A stretch of 14,286 bases of DNA from JANRKG01 sp033763635 (GTDB taxonomy: Bacteria; Cyanobacteriota; Cyanobacteriia; GCF-001939115): contig JANRKG010000164.1 of the NCBI GenBank assembly GCA_033763635.1, forward strand, positions 1 to 14,286. The letters are read 5' to 3'. The notes below the pieces were generated by a model. The model was not told the DNA's origin. It saw nothing but the letters and a program-made list of their open reading frames with translations, and ran no database searches. The position numbers were made by a program, and so were the translations under genes. Positions 1 to 7,460 of this stretch are shown piece after piece (within the stretch, counting starts at the first letter, position 1; every line of letters begins with the position of its first letter).

Positions 1-25
1 GAATCTGGACTTGTGTATACACGGT

Positions 26-60
26 AGCCCGCTCTGGGAGAGGGGTTTGGGGTGAGGGCG
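26..60. repeat. G-rich dispersed-type repeat in the 3' flank of the operon
   Basis: This G-rich stretch contains a CTCT-GGG-AGAG mini-hairpin at 32-42 and the run GGGGTTTGGGGTGAGGGCG. From memory it resembles short dispersed repeats common between genes in filamentous cyanobacteria; only one copy is in this window, so the dispersed nature is not shown here. It lies past the 3' end of the last gene. The rest of 1-151 shows no gene and no convincing rho-independent terminator. The only nearby stem, GGCA/TGCC at 125-135, has four base pairs and no U-run. Confidence 0.4.
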
Positions 61-151
61 ATCAACTTTTGTCAGTCAACCAGGTCTCATTCTTGTTAAC
101 AGATTCCGGACTGTCGCTCGGTGTGGCAAAATGCCTTGGGGTGCCTGTTGA

Positions 152-2233
152 TTAAGGGAGCAGATTAGGAATTTTTTCTGTAGAGGATGGTAACGTTAAT
201 GTGGCTGGAGACGACATTACTCCCCCTGACCCAAGGCGTTGTTGTTCCACCCGTTGTTGTACAAGTTGCTTCTGAATTTGCTTTTTCCCCTCCTGCGCAA
301 GGGAGTTTTGAGGGTCAATTTTGAGGGCCATCACAAAACGAGCAAGAGCTTCCGGTAACTGTTTTGTATCGAACAAGATCATGCCCTGCTCTGCTAGCAA
401 CGTTGCATCCGATGGACTCAGGCCGATCGCCTGGTTATAGGCATTGAAGGCCTCGCCATACTGTTTGAGATGGGTCAGAACTTGCCCTTTATTTCGCCAC
501 ACCTCCGGAAGTTTAGGATTGAGACTGAGGGCACGATCGTAGGCTAAAAGAGCATCTTGAAATTGCTTGATCTGTCTCTCGGCGTTGCCCAGAGCAATCC
601 AGAGGGAGACGTTGTTCGGCTCTAATTCAGTTGCCCTGATAAAAACTTCTGTGGCCTCTGGATAACGCTTGAGGGCAGTTAAGGCAACGCCACTGTTATA
701 CCAGGCGGGAACTGATTTGGGATTGAGAAGCGTTGCTGCTCTGGCAGACTGCCACGCCGCACTATAACGCCCAACTTGCCAGAGGGCAACACTGCGGTTC
801 ACCCAGATTTCCACCCGCAGATCCGTGTCATCGAGGGGAAATTCTCCCTGCAAGGCTCGATCGTAAGCCATGAGTGCCTCTGGATAACGTTCCAGAGAAC
901 TCAATACCCTGCCCTGGTTAAAGTCAAGTTGAGCCGAATTGGGCTTAAGTTGAATCGCTTTTTCCAGGGCTGCAAGGGACGCTTCATAGCGTTTTTGATG
1001 CCACAGGATAACCCCCCGATTGCTCCAGGTATCGGCATCTTCTCGGTTCAACAGCAGGGCGCGATCGAGGGAAGCCAGCGCTTCCTCCCACTTGCCCTGT
1101 CCCGCCAGGGCAACCCCTCGCTGATTCCAGGCGAAGGCTGCGTCGGTTTCCCAGTTTCCATCCCCCTGAAGTGCTAACTCACAGGCCGCAAAAGCATCCC
1201 CGAATTGCCCCATTTGATTCAGAACTCGGCAACGATTCACCTGGGCGCGGGAAGCGGTTGGTCCGAATTTCACGGCCCAATCCTGGGCTGTTAGGGCGGG
1301 TGAATATTGACCTAATGTTGCCAACGTAACGCCCTGTAAGGTCCAGGCAAGGGCTTCATTCGGGTTCAGCAGGACGGCTTGCTTGTAGGCTTCCAGAGCC
1401 ACCGTATAACGATCCATCCGTTTCTGTTTAATACATGCCTCGATCTCTCTAGAGAAGAATTTCTGCTCACGAAAAGCCTGCTCACATTCCGCAGCCACGA
1501 TCGTAAATGCTCCTAACTGGTGCAGCGCATATCCCTGCTCCGTCCAGGTGCGGGCTGGGGTGTAGTCTCCCCAGTTTTGATTGACTTGAATCGCTTGCTC
1601 ACAAGCAGCGATCGCCCCTTTGTAATCTCGTTTCTGGGACAGCACCGCACATCGTTCCGCCAGAATCCCAGAGGCGGCGGGTTGAAGCTGAAGCGACTGA
1701 TCCAGTGCTGTGAGAGCGGGGTCTAACTGGCCTAAGGCTCGGAGCGCCAGCGCTTGATAAAACCAGGCGGTTGCTGGGGCGGTTGCGTCCCAATGACGAT
1801 TCAGGGTAAGGGCTTGCTGGCAAGCGGTCAGGGCTAGATTGGGTTGCTTCAGTTGGGTCAGGGCAATACAGCGGGATAGGAGGGCCTGGGCCGAATCGGG
1901 CTGGAATTTCAGGGCTTCATCGGAGGCGGCGATCGCTTCCATCGGTTTCCCTAACTTAGAGAGCAGTTGGCTCCGACGCAGCCACAGGTCTGCGTTGTGC
2001 TGATGGAGCTTGATCGCTTCATCACAGGCCGATAATGCCTCGCTATATTTCTGCTGTCCCTGAAGGGTGGTGCAGAGAGTGGTCCAGCGCACCAAAGGCG
2101 GTTCGAGAACAGGGAGGGGCGGCGGGGCAGGCGGCACTTCCACAGGAGGGACGATCAGCGGCAGACGGGCTGCGCTGGGAGGCAGTGGGAGGAACAGGAA
2201 GGATAGGGTCAACCAACCGATTAAACGTTTCAT
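152..2233 (-). CDS. Exported TPR-repeat protein with paired cysteines
   Basis: A 693-residue protein made almost entirely of tetratricopeptide repeats, so probably a protein-binding scaffold. Residues 1-22 look like a Sec signal peptide (KR, then a hydrophobic core, then SAA), followed by a proline-rich linker to about residue 47. Roughly 14 to 16 TPR units run from about 50 to 655, with recurrent A-x-x-x-Y/L-x-x-A-L-x-x-x-x-x-L-x-P spacing. A short Gln-rich then Ser/Pro tail ends the protein. All ten cysteines form five pairs: 54/70, 122/138, 195/211 and 335/351 are separated by 15 residues, 250/267 by 16. This places a cysteine in both helices of a repeat and fits disulfides in the periplasm or thylakoid lumen. 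The ATG lies five bases after the stop of the upstream membrane-protein gene, with no clear ribosome site, suggesting translational coupling. The specific role is unknown; position suggests the extracytoplasmic end of the CIS-linked module. Confidence 0.85.
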   Translation of the reverse strand: MKRLIGWLTLSFLFLPLPPSAARLPLIVPPVEVPPAPPPLPVLEPPLVRWTTLCTTLQGQQKYSEALSACDEAIKLHQHNADLWLRRSQLLSKLGKPMEAIAASDEALKFQPDSAQALLSRCIALTQLKQPNLALTACQQALTLNRHWDATAPATAWFYQALALRALGQLDPALTALDQSLQLQPAASGILAERCAVLSQKRDYKGAIAACEQAIQVNQNWGDYTPARTWTEQGYALHQLGAFTIVAAECEQAFREQKFFSREIEACIKQKRMDRYTVALEAYKQAVLLNPNEALAWTLQGVTLATLGQYSPALTAQDWAVKFGPTASRAQVNRCRVLNQMGQFGDAFAACELALQGDGNWETDAAFAWNQRGVALAGQGKWEEALASLDRALLLNREDADTWSNRGVILWHQKRYEASLAALEKAIQLKPNSAQLDFNQGRVLSSLERYPEALMAYDRALQGEFPLDDTDLRVEIWVNRSVALWQVGRYSAAWQSARAATLLNPKSVPAWYNSGVALTALKRYPEATEVFIRATELEPNNVSLWIALGNAERQIKQFQDALLAYDRALSLNPKLPEVWRNKGQVLTHLKQYGEAFNAYNQAIGLSPSDATLLAEQGMILFDTKQLPEALARFVMALKIDPQNSLAQEGKKQIQKQLVQQRVEQQRLGSGGVMSSPATLTLPSSTEKIPNLLP

Positions 2234-2238
2234 GATAT

Positions 2239-5139
2239 CTAGTTGAACCGGGGCGGGGCTTCTGTTGGGATCAGCCGATTGTCAGTCGGGAGGGGAATCA
2301 GGGACTCTGGAGCCGGAAGGTTGGCGGGGGCAGCCGCAGGGGATGGGGCAGACCCAGGTAAGACCAGGGGGATAGGGGGAACGGAGGAAGTGCCCGAAGA
2401 AGGAAAGCCGGAAGCAGAAGGAGATCCGGAAGGGGAAGCGGATGGGATCGGCGGAGCAGAATTGGGGGCAGGGCCAGGTGCGGCGATCGCCGGATCGAAG
2501 ATTTGGAACTCGATCGCCCGACTGAGGGTTTTTCCACTCGCATTGGTAACGCGCAGGGTCAGGATGGCACTGCCCGGTTGCTGCACCAGGGGATAGGCGA
2601 TCGTGCCTGTCAGCGGCACCGTCCCCGGTGTGGGCAGAAGCTCGGCCTTCGTATCGGTCCCTGGTTCCACTTTCCAGGTCAGTGTCACCATCCGGGTCGC
2701 CTGTCCCGGTACGATCGGCACCAGATACTTCGGTAACGCCTCCTGTCCATTGATTTGCACCGAGAGAATGCGGGGCGGTTTGGCTTCTACTTTGAGGAGG
2801 TCTGCTTTTTTCGTCTCCCCAGGTTCCGTAGGGGATAGGCGCGGCGTGACTGCTAGCTCAAAGGTGTAATCACCCGGACGGGAAACGACAACTGGCACGT
2901 TCTCACACATCAGTTCTTCTGCCAGAACGCAAAACGATCGCAGGGGTTCTGGAATCCCCTGACTGAAGTTAAATCGTTGCCGCTCACTGTTAATCGCTCC
3001 TTCAGAAGTACGGCTGAGAAGCTGAACTTCTTGAATTTGAGCCGGATTTGTAACTTTCCAACTTCTGAGAATGACCGTTTGTTCTCCTGGTAGAGAAGAA
3101 TTCGACGAATTGTTGTTTTGCAATGCTGCTCTGATGCCACTGGGGAGGGTTTCAGGGGTTACAATTCGGGTTGTGAATTGGGCAATTTTGGGGGGTGGAA
3201 GGGGAGTCACAGTGACGGGATCTGTGGTTGCCGTGATAGGAGCGGGTTTGGCACGGCTCCATCGCCCTTGCGGTGGGGTCACTTGTAGTTCAAACACATA
3301 CTTGCCGACCTGACGGGCATCGGTAGGGACGTTGCGACAGGTGAGCACTGTCGTTGCAGTGCAGAAGGGTTGTAGCGGGGAGGGAATTCCCTGGCGGAAA
3401 TCGTAGACGATCGGCAAGCTAGAGACCGTTTTATCTTCCTGCGATCGTCCCAGGATCCGAATGCGATCGATCTGGCGTGGATTGCTGATTTGCCAGTTCA
3501 GTTGCACAGACTTGCCTTCTGCTTCCGGATAGGAAGGGGAAGCAGTAGAAAATTCCAGAATAGCGGGGGGAGCCGGGGGACGGAACAACGCCGACCAGAT
3601 CAGGTAGACCAGGGTGGCGATCGATCCCATTCCTGCCAGCAACAACAGTAGAAATTGCCACCAGGGGCGGGCTTTCCAAACCAACGTTCCCTGAAGGGGT
3701 TCGGTGGGCAGGGGCAACTGTTGTGGATCTTCTAACATCACCTCAAAATTGCTCACCTTCCCCAGACCCAACCAGGGCCGCCGCCATCGGAGGGCAGGCT
3801 TGACCTGTAAGCCAACTTCAGTGGTTTGCTTGGCAGGAATCTGAATGGACTGGGGAGCGGGAAGGGATGGTGTGGAAAGTTGGGAGCTTTTTAGAAGTTT
3901 GTTTCCCGGTTCATGCCAGGTGTAGTGGTAGGTGCGATCGTCTTCTTCATCCAGGCTGCGAACATGCAGCAGCACCTCCCGCTGTGTGTTCCCTGTGTTA
4001 TTGAGCAGCAGACGGTAAGCAGCGGGCTGGCGACGCACTTTACTGATCAGGGTTTGCAGGTCTGCCGTTAAACGATAGATGGGGGCAACTTGCAGATAGA
4101 CCACATCCAGCAAGTTCAAATTGGGATGATTCGCAGAGTAAAGGCGAAGGGTCGGGTTGTAATTGCCCGCAGCAGTCTGGAGGGGCGGAGTCAGGTATAA
4201 CAGAATTTCCCCTTTACTGTTGGGGTTCAGTCTTAACTCGCTGCCACCCGTGACCAATCCAGGGGCATCAATCCCTTCCGGGTAGCGAATCCTATACCAT
4301 TCCTTGCTCAGGTCGGGACAAGCAAGCCGAAACCGATCCACCCGATCACTGCGGTTATGCACCTGCACCTGGACTTCCAGGGTTGCGCCCGGTTGAAGCA
4401 GGGTGGGATGGGTCGATCGGGTAGCGGGGATCAGACTAAAGGTGGGATCTTTTACCTGGACTGCGGTTTTTGTTGGGGGCAGAATTTGCAGGTGTTTGGT
4501 GAACTGAAGGGGAGTCTCTTCCGGGTAATGCTGGGGAGAATCGACCACCAGTTGATAGGTATAGGTTCCGGGCAGGGTTTGCACAGGCACCTGAAACCGA
4601 AAAATCACCTCGTTACTTTGTCCTGCTGCCAGGGCCAAGCGTTCTGATGGTGAGGCACACCATCGCCGCACCACCTGAGCGGTATCGTCAATATATACAT
4701 CAAACAGAGCATTGCGATTGCCCCGGTTGAACACAGTGACACTAACCTCAAAGCTGCTGCCAGCGGGGGCACTATGATCTCCAGAGGGACTGAGAATCAC
4801 CGCGATCGTCCGACCGAGGGACAGTTCTGGATCCGTTTCCTTATGCCCCGATCGCCGGGGGCGGCCTGAAGTCACGCCTGACCCCATCTGAAACCCTGCG
4901 GCCTCTTGCACAAACCCCTGCGTAATCAGGGATTGCATCAACAAACGGGTGCTTGCCAAATCCTGCCCCAAGTAGGTCGCGATGTCAGCCAATTGGGTTG
5001 CTTCCTGAGAGGCAAGCCAATTTAGCAAGTCCTGCTGTTCCTCTGGCAGCATATAGAGGTTGACTCCCTGTTCCGCAATTGCACGGTAGTAGAGGTCGAT
5101 CGTGGCGGATTCAGAGAGGCTTTGTCGTTCCAGGATCAT
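2239..5139 (-). CDS. Single-pass membrane protein: winged-helix-like N-terminus, Ig-like domains, repeated disulfide-type beta modules
   Basis: A 966-residue protein I cannot assign to a named family. Residues about 30-80 are helical and resemble a winged-helix fold. Residues about 112-222, 232-353 and 354-490 are three Ig/CARDB-like beta domains; the second carries WYRI at 281-284. The third ends with RRPWLGLGK (453-461), followed by a single membrane helix at about 494-517. Beyond it, residues about 545-622 and 688-767 are two copies of one beta module, each with QGIP-x-PL-x-x-FC-x7-C (cysteines 593/601 and 737/745), then a third beta domain (about 785-882) and a Pro/Ser/Ala-rich tail (885-966). 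With no signal peptide, a basic segment before the helix and paired cysteines only after it, I infer N-inside, C-outside topology. It shares the Ig-plus-membrane module with the WD40 gene upstream, and its Ig type also appears in the tail I-like baseplate protein, so an anchoring role is plausible but unproven. The start is supported by AAGGAG six bases upstream. Confidence 0.85.
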   Translation of the reverse strand: MILERQSLSESATIDLYYRAIAEQGVNLYMLPEEQQDLLNWLASQEATQLADIATYLGQDLASTRLLMQSLITQGFVQEAAGFQMGSGVTSGRPRRSGHKETDPELSLGRTIAVILSPSGDHSAPAGSSFEVSVTVFNRGNRNALFDVYIDDTAQVVRRWCASPSERLALAAGQSNEVIFRFQVPVQTLPGTYTYQLVVDSPQHYPEETPLQFTKHLQILPPTKTAVQVKDPTFSLIPATRSTHPTLLQPGATLEVQVQVHNRSDRVDRFRLACPDLSKEWYRIRYPEGIDAPGLVTGGSELRLNPNSKGEILLYLTPPLQTAAGNYNPTLRLYSANHPNLNLLDVVYLQVAPIYRLTADLQTLISKVRRQPAAYRLLLNNTGNTQREVLLHVRSLDEEDDRTYHYTWHEPGNKLLKSSQLSTPSLPAPQSIQIPAKQTTEVGLQVKPALRWRRPWLGLGKVSNFEVMLEDPQQLPLPTEPLQGTLVWKARPWWQFLLLLLAGMGSIATLVYLIWSALFRPPAPPAILEFSTASPSYPEAEGKSVQLNWQISNPRQIDRIRILGRSQEDKTVSSLPIVYDFRQGIPSPLQPFCTATTVLTCRNVPTDARQVGKYVFELQVTPPQGRWSRAKPAPITATTDPVTVTPLPPPKIAQFTTRIVTPETLPSGIRAALQNNNSSNSSLPGEQTVILRSWKVTNPAQIQEVQLLSRTSEGAINSERQRFNFSQGIPEPLRSFCVLAEELMCENVPVVVSRPGDYTFELAVTPRLSPTEPGETKKADLLKVEAKPPRILSVQINGQEALPKYLVPIVPGQATRMVTLTWKVEPGTDTKAELLPTPGTVPLTGTIAYPLVQQPGSAILTLRVTNASGKTLSRAIEFQIFDPAIAAPGPAPNSAPPIPSASPSGSPSASGFPSSGTSSVPPIPLVLPGSAPSPAAAPANLPAPESLIPLPTDNRLIPTEAPPRFN

Positions 5140-5234
5140 GGTCGTCTCCTTGGGAAGGCAGGGGGCAGAAGGAAGGCAAAGGTCAGAAGGAGGGAGGGAG
5201 TCAAGAACGGGATACGCTTATTGCACGGAGACTA
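5140..5234. other. 95-base purine-rich spacer, the longest gap between genes here
   Basis: The plus strand is a run of G and A (5151-5200) with the direct repeat CAGAAGGA at 5166-5173 and 5184-5191. On the coding strand it is pyrimidine-rich. A TTGACT at 5199-5204 (minus) has no convincing -10 box at the right distance, so I do not call a promoter. Only the ribosome site at 5146-5151 is clear. Confidence 0.6.
5146..5151 (-). promoter_or_regulatory. Ribosome binding site of the Ig-domain membrane protein
   Basis: AAGGAG on the minus strand, six bases before the ATG at 5139. It is the best Shine-Dalgarno match in the window and fixes this start. Most other genes here have weak or no such site. 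Confidence 0.75.
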
Positions 5235-5236
5235 CT
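5224..5236. repeat. 13-base element at a gene junction, copy 1
   Basis: CACGGAGACTACT on the plus strand, overlapping the stop codon of the WD40 gene. It matches 12 of 13 bases with the copy at 7448-7460, at the junction before the WD40 gene. Confidence 0.5.
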
Positions 5237-7427
5237 AGGGGGTTCTCACTGCATAATCTGCTTGATCGGGCTGATCGCACTGGGCTGTAGGTTGACGATC
5301 GATCTCTAAATATCGGACCAGGCGATCGTCGTTGCCACTTGTGACCGCTACCTTGCGTTGGGTTGTTTTAATATCGACGCTGTTGAATGGTTTGGCTTCG
5401 CGATCGACTTCAATTCCATCTAAGAAATCCGGCGATCGTCGTCCCTCGCGAGTCAAGGTCCACACCATCAGCCGCCCATCTGCACCCCCACTGGCTAGAT
5501 AGCACCCAAAGCCACTGAGTGCAACGGAGCGCACGGGTTTACCGTCCTTCCCCCCCTGCCATTCATCCAGTAATTTGCAGGGACGATCGCCATTGAGACA
5601 GGAGCGCAGATCCCAGAGGGAGATGTATCCCTGATTGTCGGAGGTTGCTAACAGGTAAGGGCGATGTTCAGCCGTTGCGACACTTGTGAGATAGTCATCC
5701 TGCCCGCCTGGACGGGAATAGGGGACAGCTTGCGATTGATCCGTGACCCAGTTCCAGAGTTTGAGGCTGTTGTAGCGTCCCCCGATCGCCAACGTGTCTT
5801 CTTTGCCTTCTTGAATGCCCGTTAATGCCATCCCGTAAATGGCAAAATTCATATTTTTCTCGGTGACAGGCTGCTGCGGTTGGGGCAAACTGGCTTCTGT
5901 CTGATGCTGGCTCAGATCCCATTGCAGCACCCGTCCGCTGCCATGACCACTGAAGAGGTATCGGGAATCGCGCGTGAATTCCAGACCCCGCACCCGATCG
6001 CCCTTCTCATCACTGAAAATTGAGGGAGCCTGGTTGGACTGCACTCGCCAGAGTTGAATGTCGCCATTTTCTAGCCCCGCTGCAACCCAATCGTTGTCAA
6101 TCGGACGGTAGCGCACCACCTGAATGGATTGCTTTGCCCGTCCAAAAACACCCACCTGTTGCTTAATTAAGGGATTGAGGAACCCGGCCGATCGCCATTG
6201 AATGAGAGTCTGGTCGTCAGACCCACTCACAATTTCTTCGGCAGTGCCATTGAACTGAACCGAATTCACTTTGTCCTGGTGGGTAAAGAGCGGATTACTC
6301 GGATTGAGCCAGGAGATTTTCCACAGCAAAAAGAGCAACAGAAATGTCAGTAAAATTTGCAGCCACAGGGGCAACACGGGTGATACTTGCAACTTCAAGA
6401 CTGGGTTATCATTCCGCAGCGCAACGCGGGTATCGGAGACGATTCCTTTCACCTGGAACAGCAATGGCTTTGCCAATCCCCACCAGGGTCGTCGGGTGTT
6501 TGCAGTCAGAGCGATCGGTAGCTTTTCTCCGGGCATGAGCGTAGGGCGATCGGGAAACACCTGAAACACACAGAGCGCCTGATCTTCTCCCTGAATCTGA
6601 AGGGTAATGTCCTGTACAGCGTTACTTTCGTTCTTCACCAGGAATTGGTAGGTTGCTAGATCGGCCCACCACCGTCTGATGCCACTTCCTTTAGGCGGTA
6701 GGTGATGCTGAAGGGGATTGCAATCAAACTCCAAAAAGCCAACGGGTTGAATTTCCAGGCTGCCAGACACGCTGGAGGAGAGACCGTGTTGTTGGCTTGC
6801 TTCTACCGTAAACAGGTAACGACCGCTCTTGGTCTGGATCGTTTCCGGTAGTAGACAGGTAAAGACAATTTCCCCAGAGTCACCCGCCTCCAGCCGCAGC
6901 CGTTGTTCTGTGCCTCCCGTGAGCCAGCCTCCTGAAATTCCGATCAGGCTGAGGGTGACTTCTGTGAGGCGATAGCTGGGGTTATGAATTCGGACTGGAA
7001 TATCAATTTGATCCAGGGGCGATGCCTGGAATTGTTTGACGGGTAATTCCAGCTTGAGGGGGATATCGGCCCCCGGTTCCAGGGTCAATCGTAGGAGTTT
7101 GCGATCTTCTCCCAGTTCCAAAGAAAAGGTACGAATGGTCAGGTTCATTACCCCTGCGAACCCTGGAATGGGAGTATCGGTAATAGTGACCTGAAACCGG
7201 GTCCGATCGCCCGGAGGGGTTTTGGTGGAAATTTCGGGGGCGATCTCGTACCAGTGACGACGGGGGGCGGATTCAGCACCCGGAGCCAGTAGCTCAAGCT
7301 GAAAGGTGGCAAATCGATCACTGTCATTCACGGCAATGACTTCGAACGATACGGAAGAACTACCCGGTTTCAAGTTCAGTTCTTTTTGAGAAATAGTGGT
7401 TGTAATGGAAGTTTTTGCCATTTTCAT
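5235..7427 (-). CDS. Single-pass membrane protein with Ig-like domains and a seven-bladed WD40 propeller
   Basis: A 730-residue protein with no signal peptide. Residues 1-118, 120-228 and 229-348 form three Ig-like beta domains; the first has HWYEI at 58-62, the third has RRPWWGLAK at 312-320. One hydrophobic helix spans about 352-374. Residues about 380-710 hold seven WD40 blades, with typical ends such as IQLW (457-460), LQWD (501-504), LKLW (555-558), ISLW (602-605) and LMVW (652-655), enough for a closed propeller. WD40 propellers usually act as protein-binding platforms. If topology matches the paralogous downstream gene, the propeller is on the outer or lumenal side; C610 and C617 could then form a disulfide loop, but this is uncertain. 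A second ATG at 7421 (MAKTS) is an equally possible start, since neither has a Shine-Dalgarno match. It follows the receptor gene by 32 bases. Ig kinship with the baseplate protein suggests work in the same complex. Confidence 0.88.
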   Translation of the reverse strand: MKMAKTSITTTISQKELNLKPGSSSVSFEVIAVNDSDRFATFQLELLAPGAESAPRRHWYEIAPEISTKTPPGDRTRFQVTITDTPIPGFAGVMNLTIRTFSLELGEDRKLLRLTLEPGADIPLKLELPVKQFQASPLDQIDIPVRIHNPSYRLTEVTLSLIGISGGWLTGGTEQRLRLEAGDSGEIVFTCLLPETIQTKSGRYLFTVEASQQHGLSSSVSGSLEIQPVGFLEFDCNPLQHHLPPKGSGIRRWWADLATYQFLVKNESNAVQDITLQIQGEDQALCVFQVFPDRPTLMPGEKLPIALTANTRRPWWGLAKPLLFQVKGIVSDTRVALRNDNPVLKLQVSPVLPLWLQILLTFLLLFLLWKISWLNPSNPLFTHQDKVNSVQFNGTAEEIVSGSDDQTLIQWRSAGFLNPLIKQQVGVFGRAKQSIQVVRYRPIDNDWVAAGLENGDIQLWRVQSNQAPSIFSDEKGDRVRGLEFTRDSRYLFSGHGSGRVLQWDLSQHQTEASLPQPQQPVTEKNMNFAIYGMALTGIQEGKEDTLAIGGRYNSLKLWNWVTDQSQAVPYSRPGGQDDYLTSVATAEHRPYLLATSDNQGYISLWDLRSCLNGDRPCKLLDEWQGGKDGKPVRSVALSGFGCYLASGGADGRLMVWTLTREGRRSPDFLDGIEVDREAKPFNSVDIKTTQRKVAVTSGNDDRLVRYLEIDRQPTAQCDQPDQADYAVRTP

Positions 7428-7447
7428 GCGTGCTACAGTCCGTCATT

Positions 7448-7460
7448 CACGGAAACTACT
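7448..7460. repeat. 13-base element at a gene junction, copy 2
   Basis: CACGGAAACTACT on the plus strand, reaching into the stop codon of the receptor gene. It differs by one base from the copy at 5224-5236. Confidence 0.5.

Noticed and set aside
13..22. Perfect 10-base palindrome GTGTATACAC
   Set aside because: Single copy, outside any promoter context that I can identify, and short enough to be chance.
121..151. Possible transcription terminator after the TPR gene
   Set aside because: The only stem (GGCA/TGCC at 125-135) has four base pairs and no following U-run on the coding strand.
776..1177. Plus-strand open frame of 133 codons inside the TPR gene
   Set aside because: It is antisense to clear TPR repeats, shows no domain pattern, and arises from repeat-driven codon bias. 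The same holds for all other plus-strand frames in the window.
4890..5050. DNA-binding regulator reading of the winged-helix-like N-terminus of the 966-residue protein
   Set aside because: The segment is attached to Ig-like domains and a membrane helix, and winged-helix folds often serve protein contact; there is no specific sign of DNA binding.
5199..5204. TTGACT as a -35 box for an internal promoter
   Set aside because: No acceptable -10 sequence at 16-18 bases in the following pyrimidine tract.
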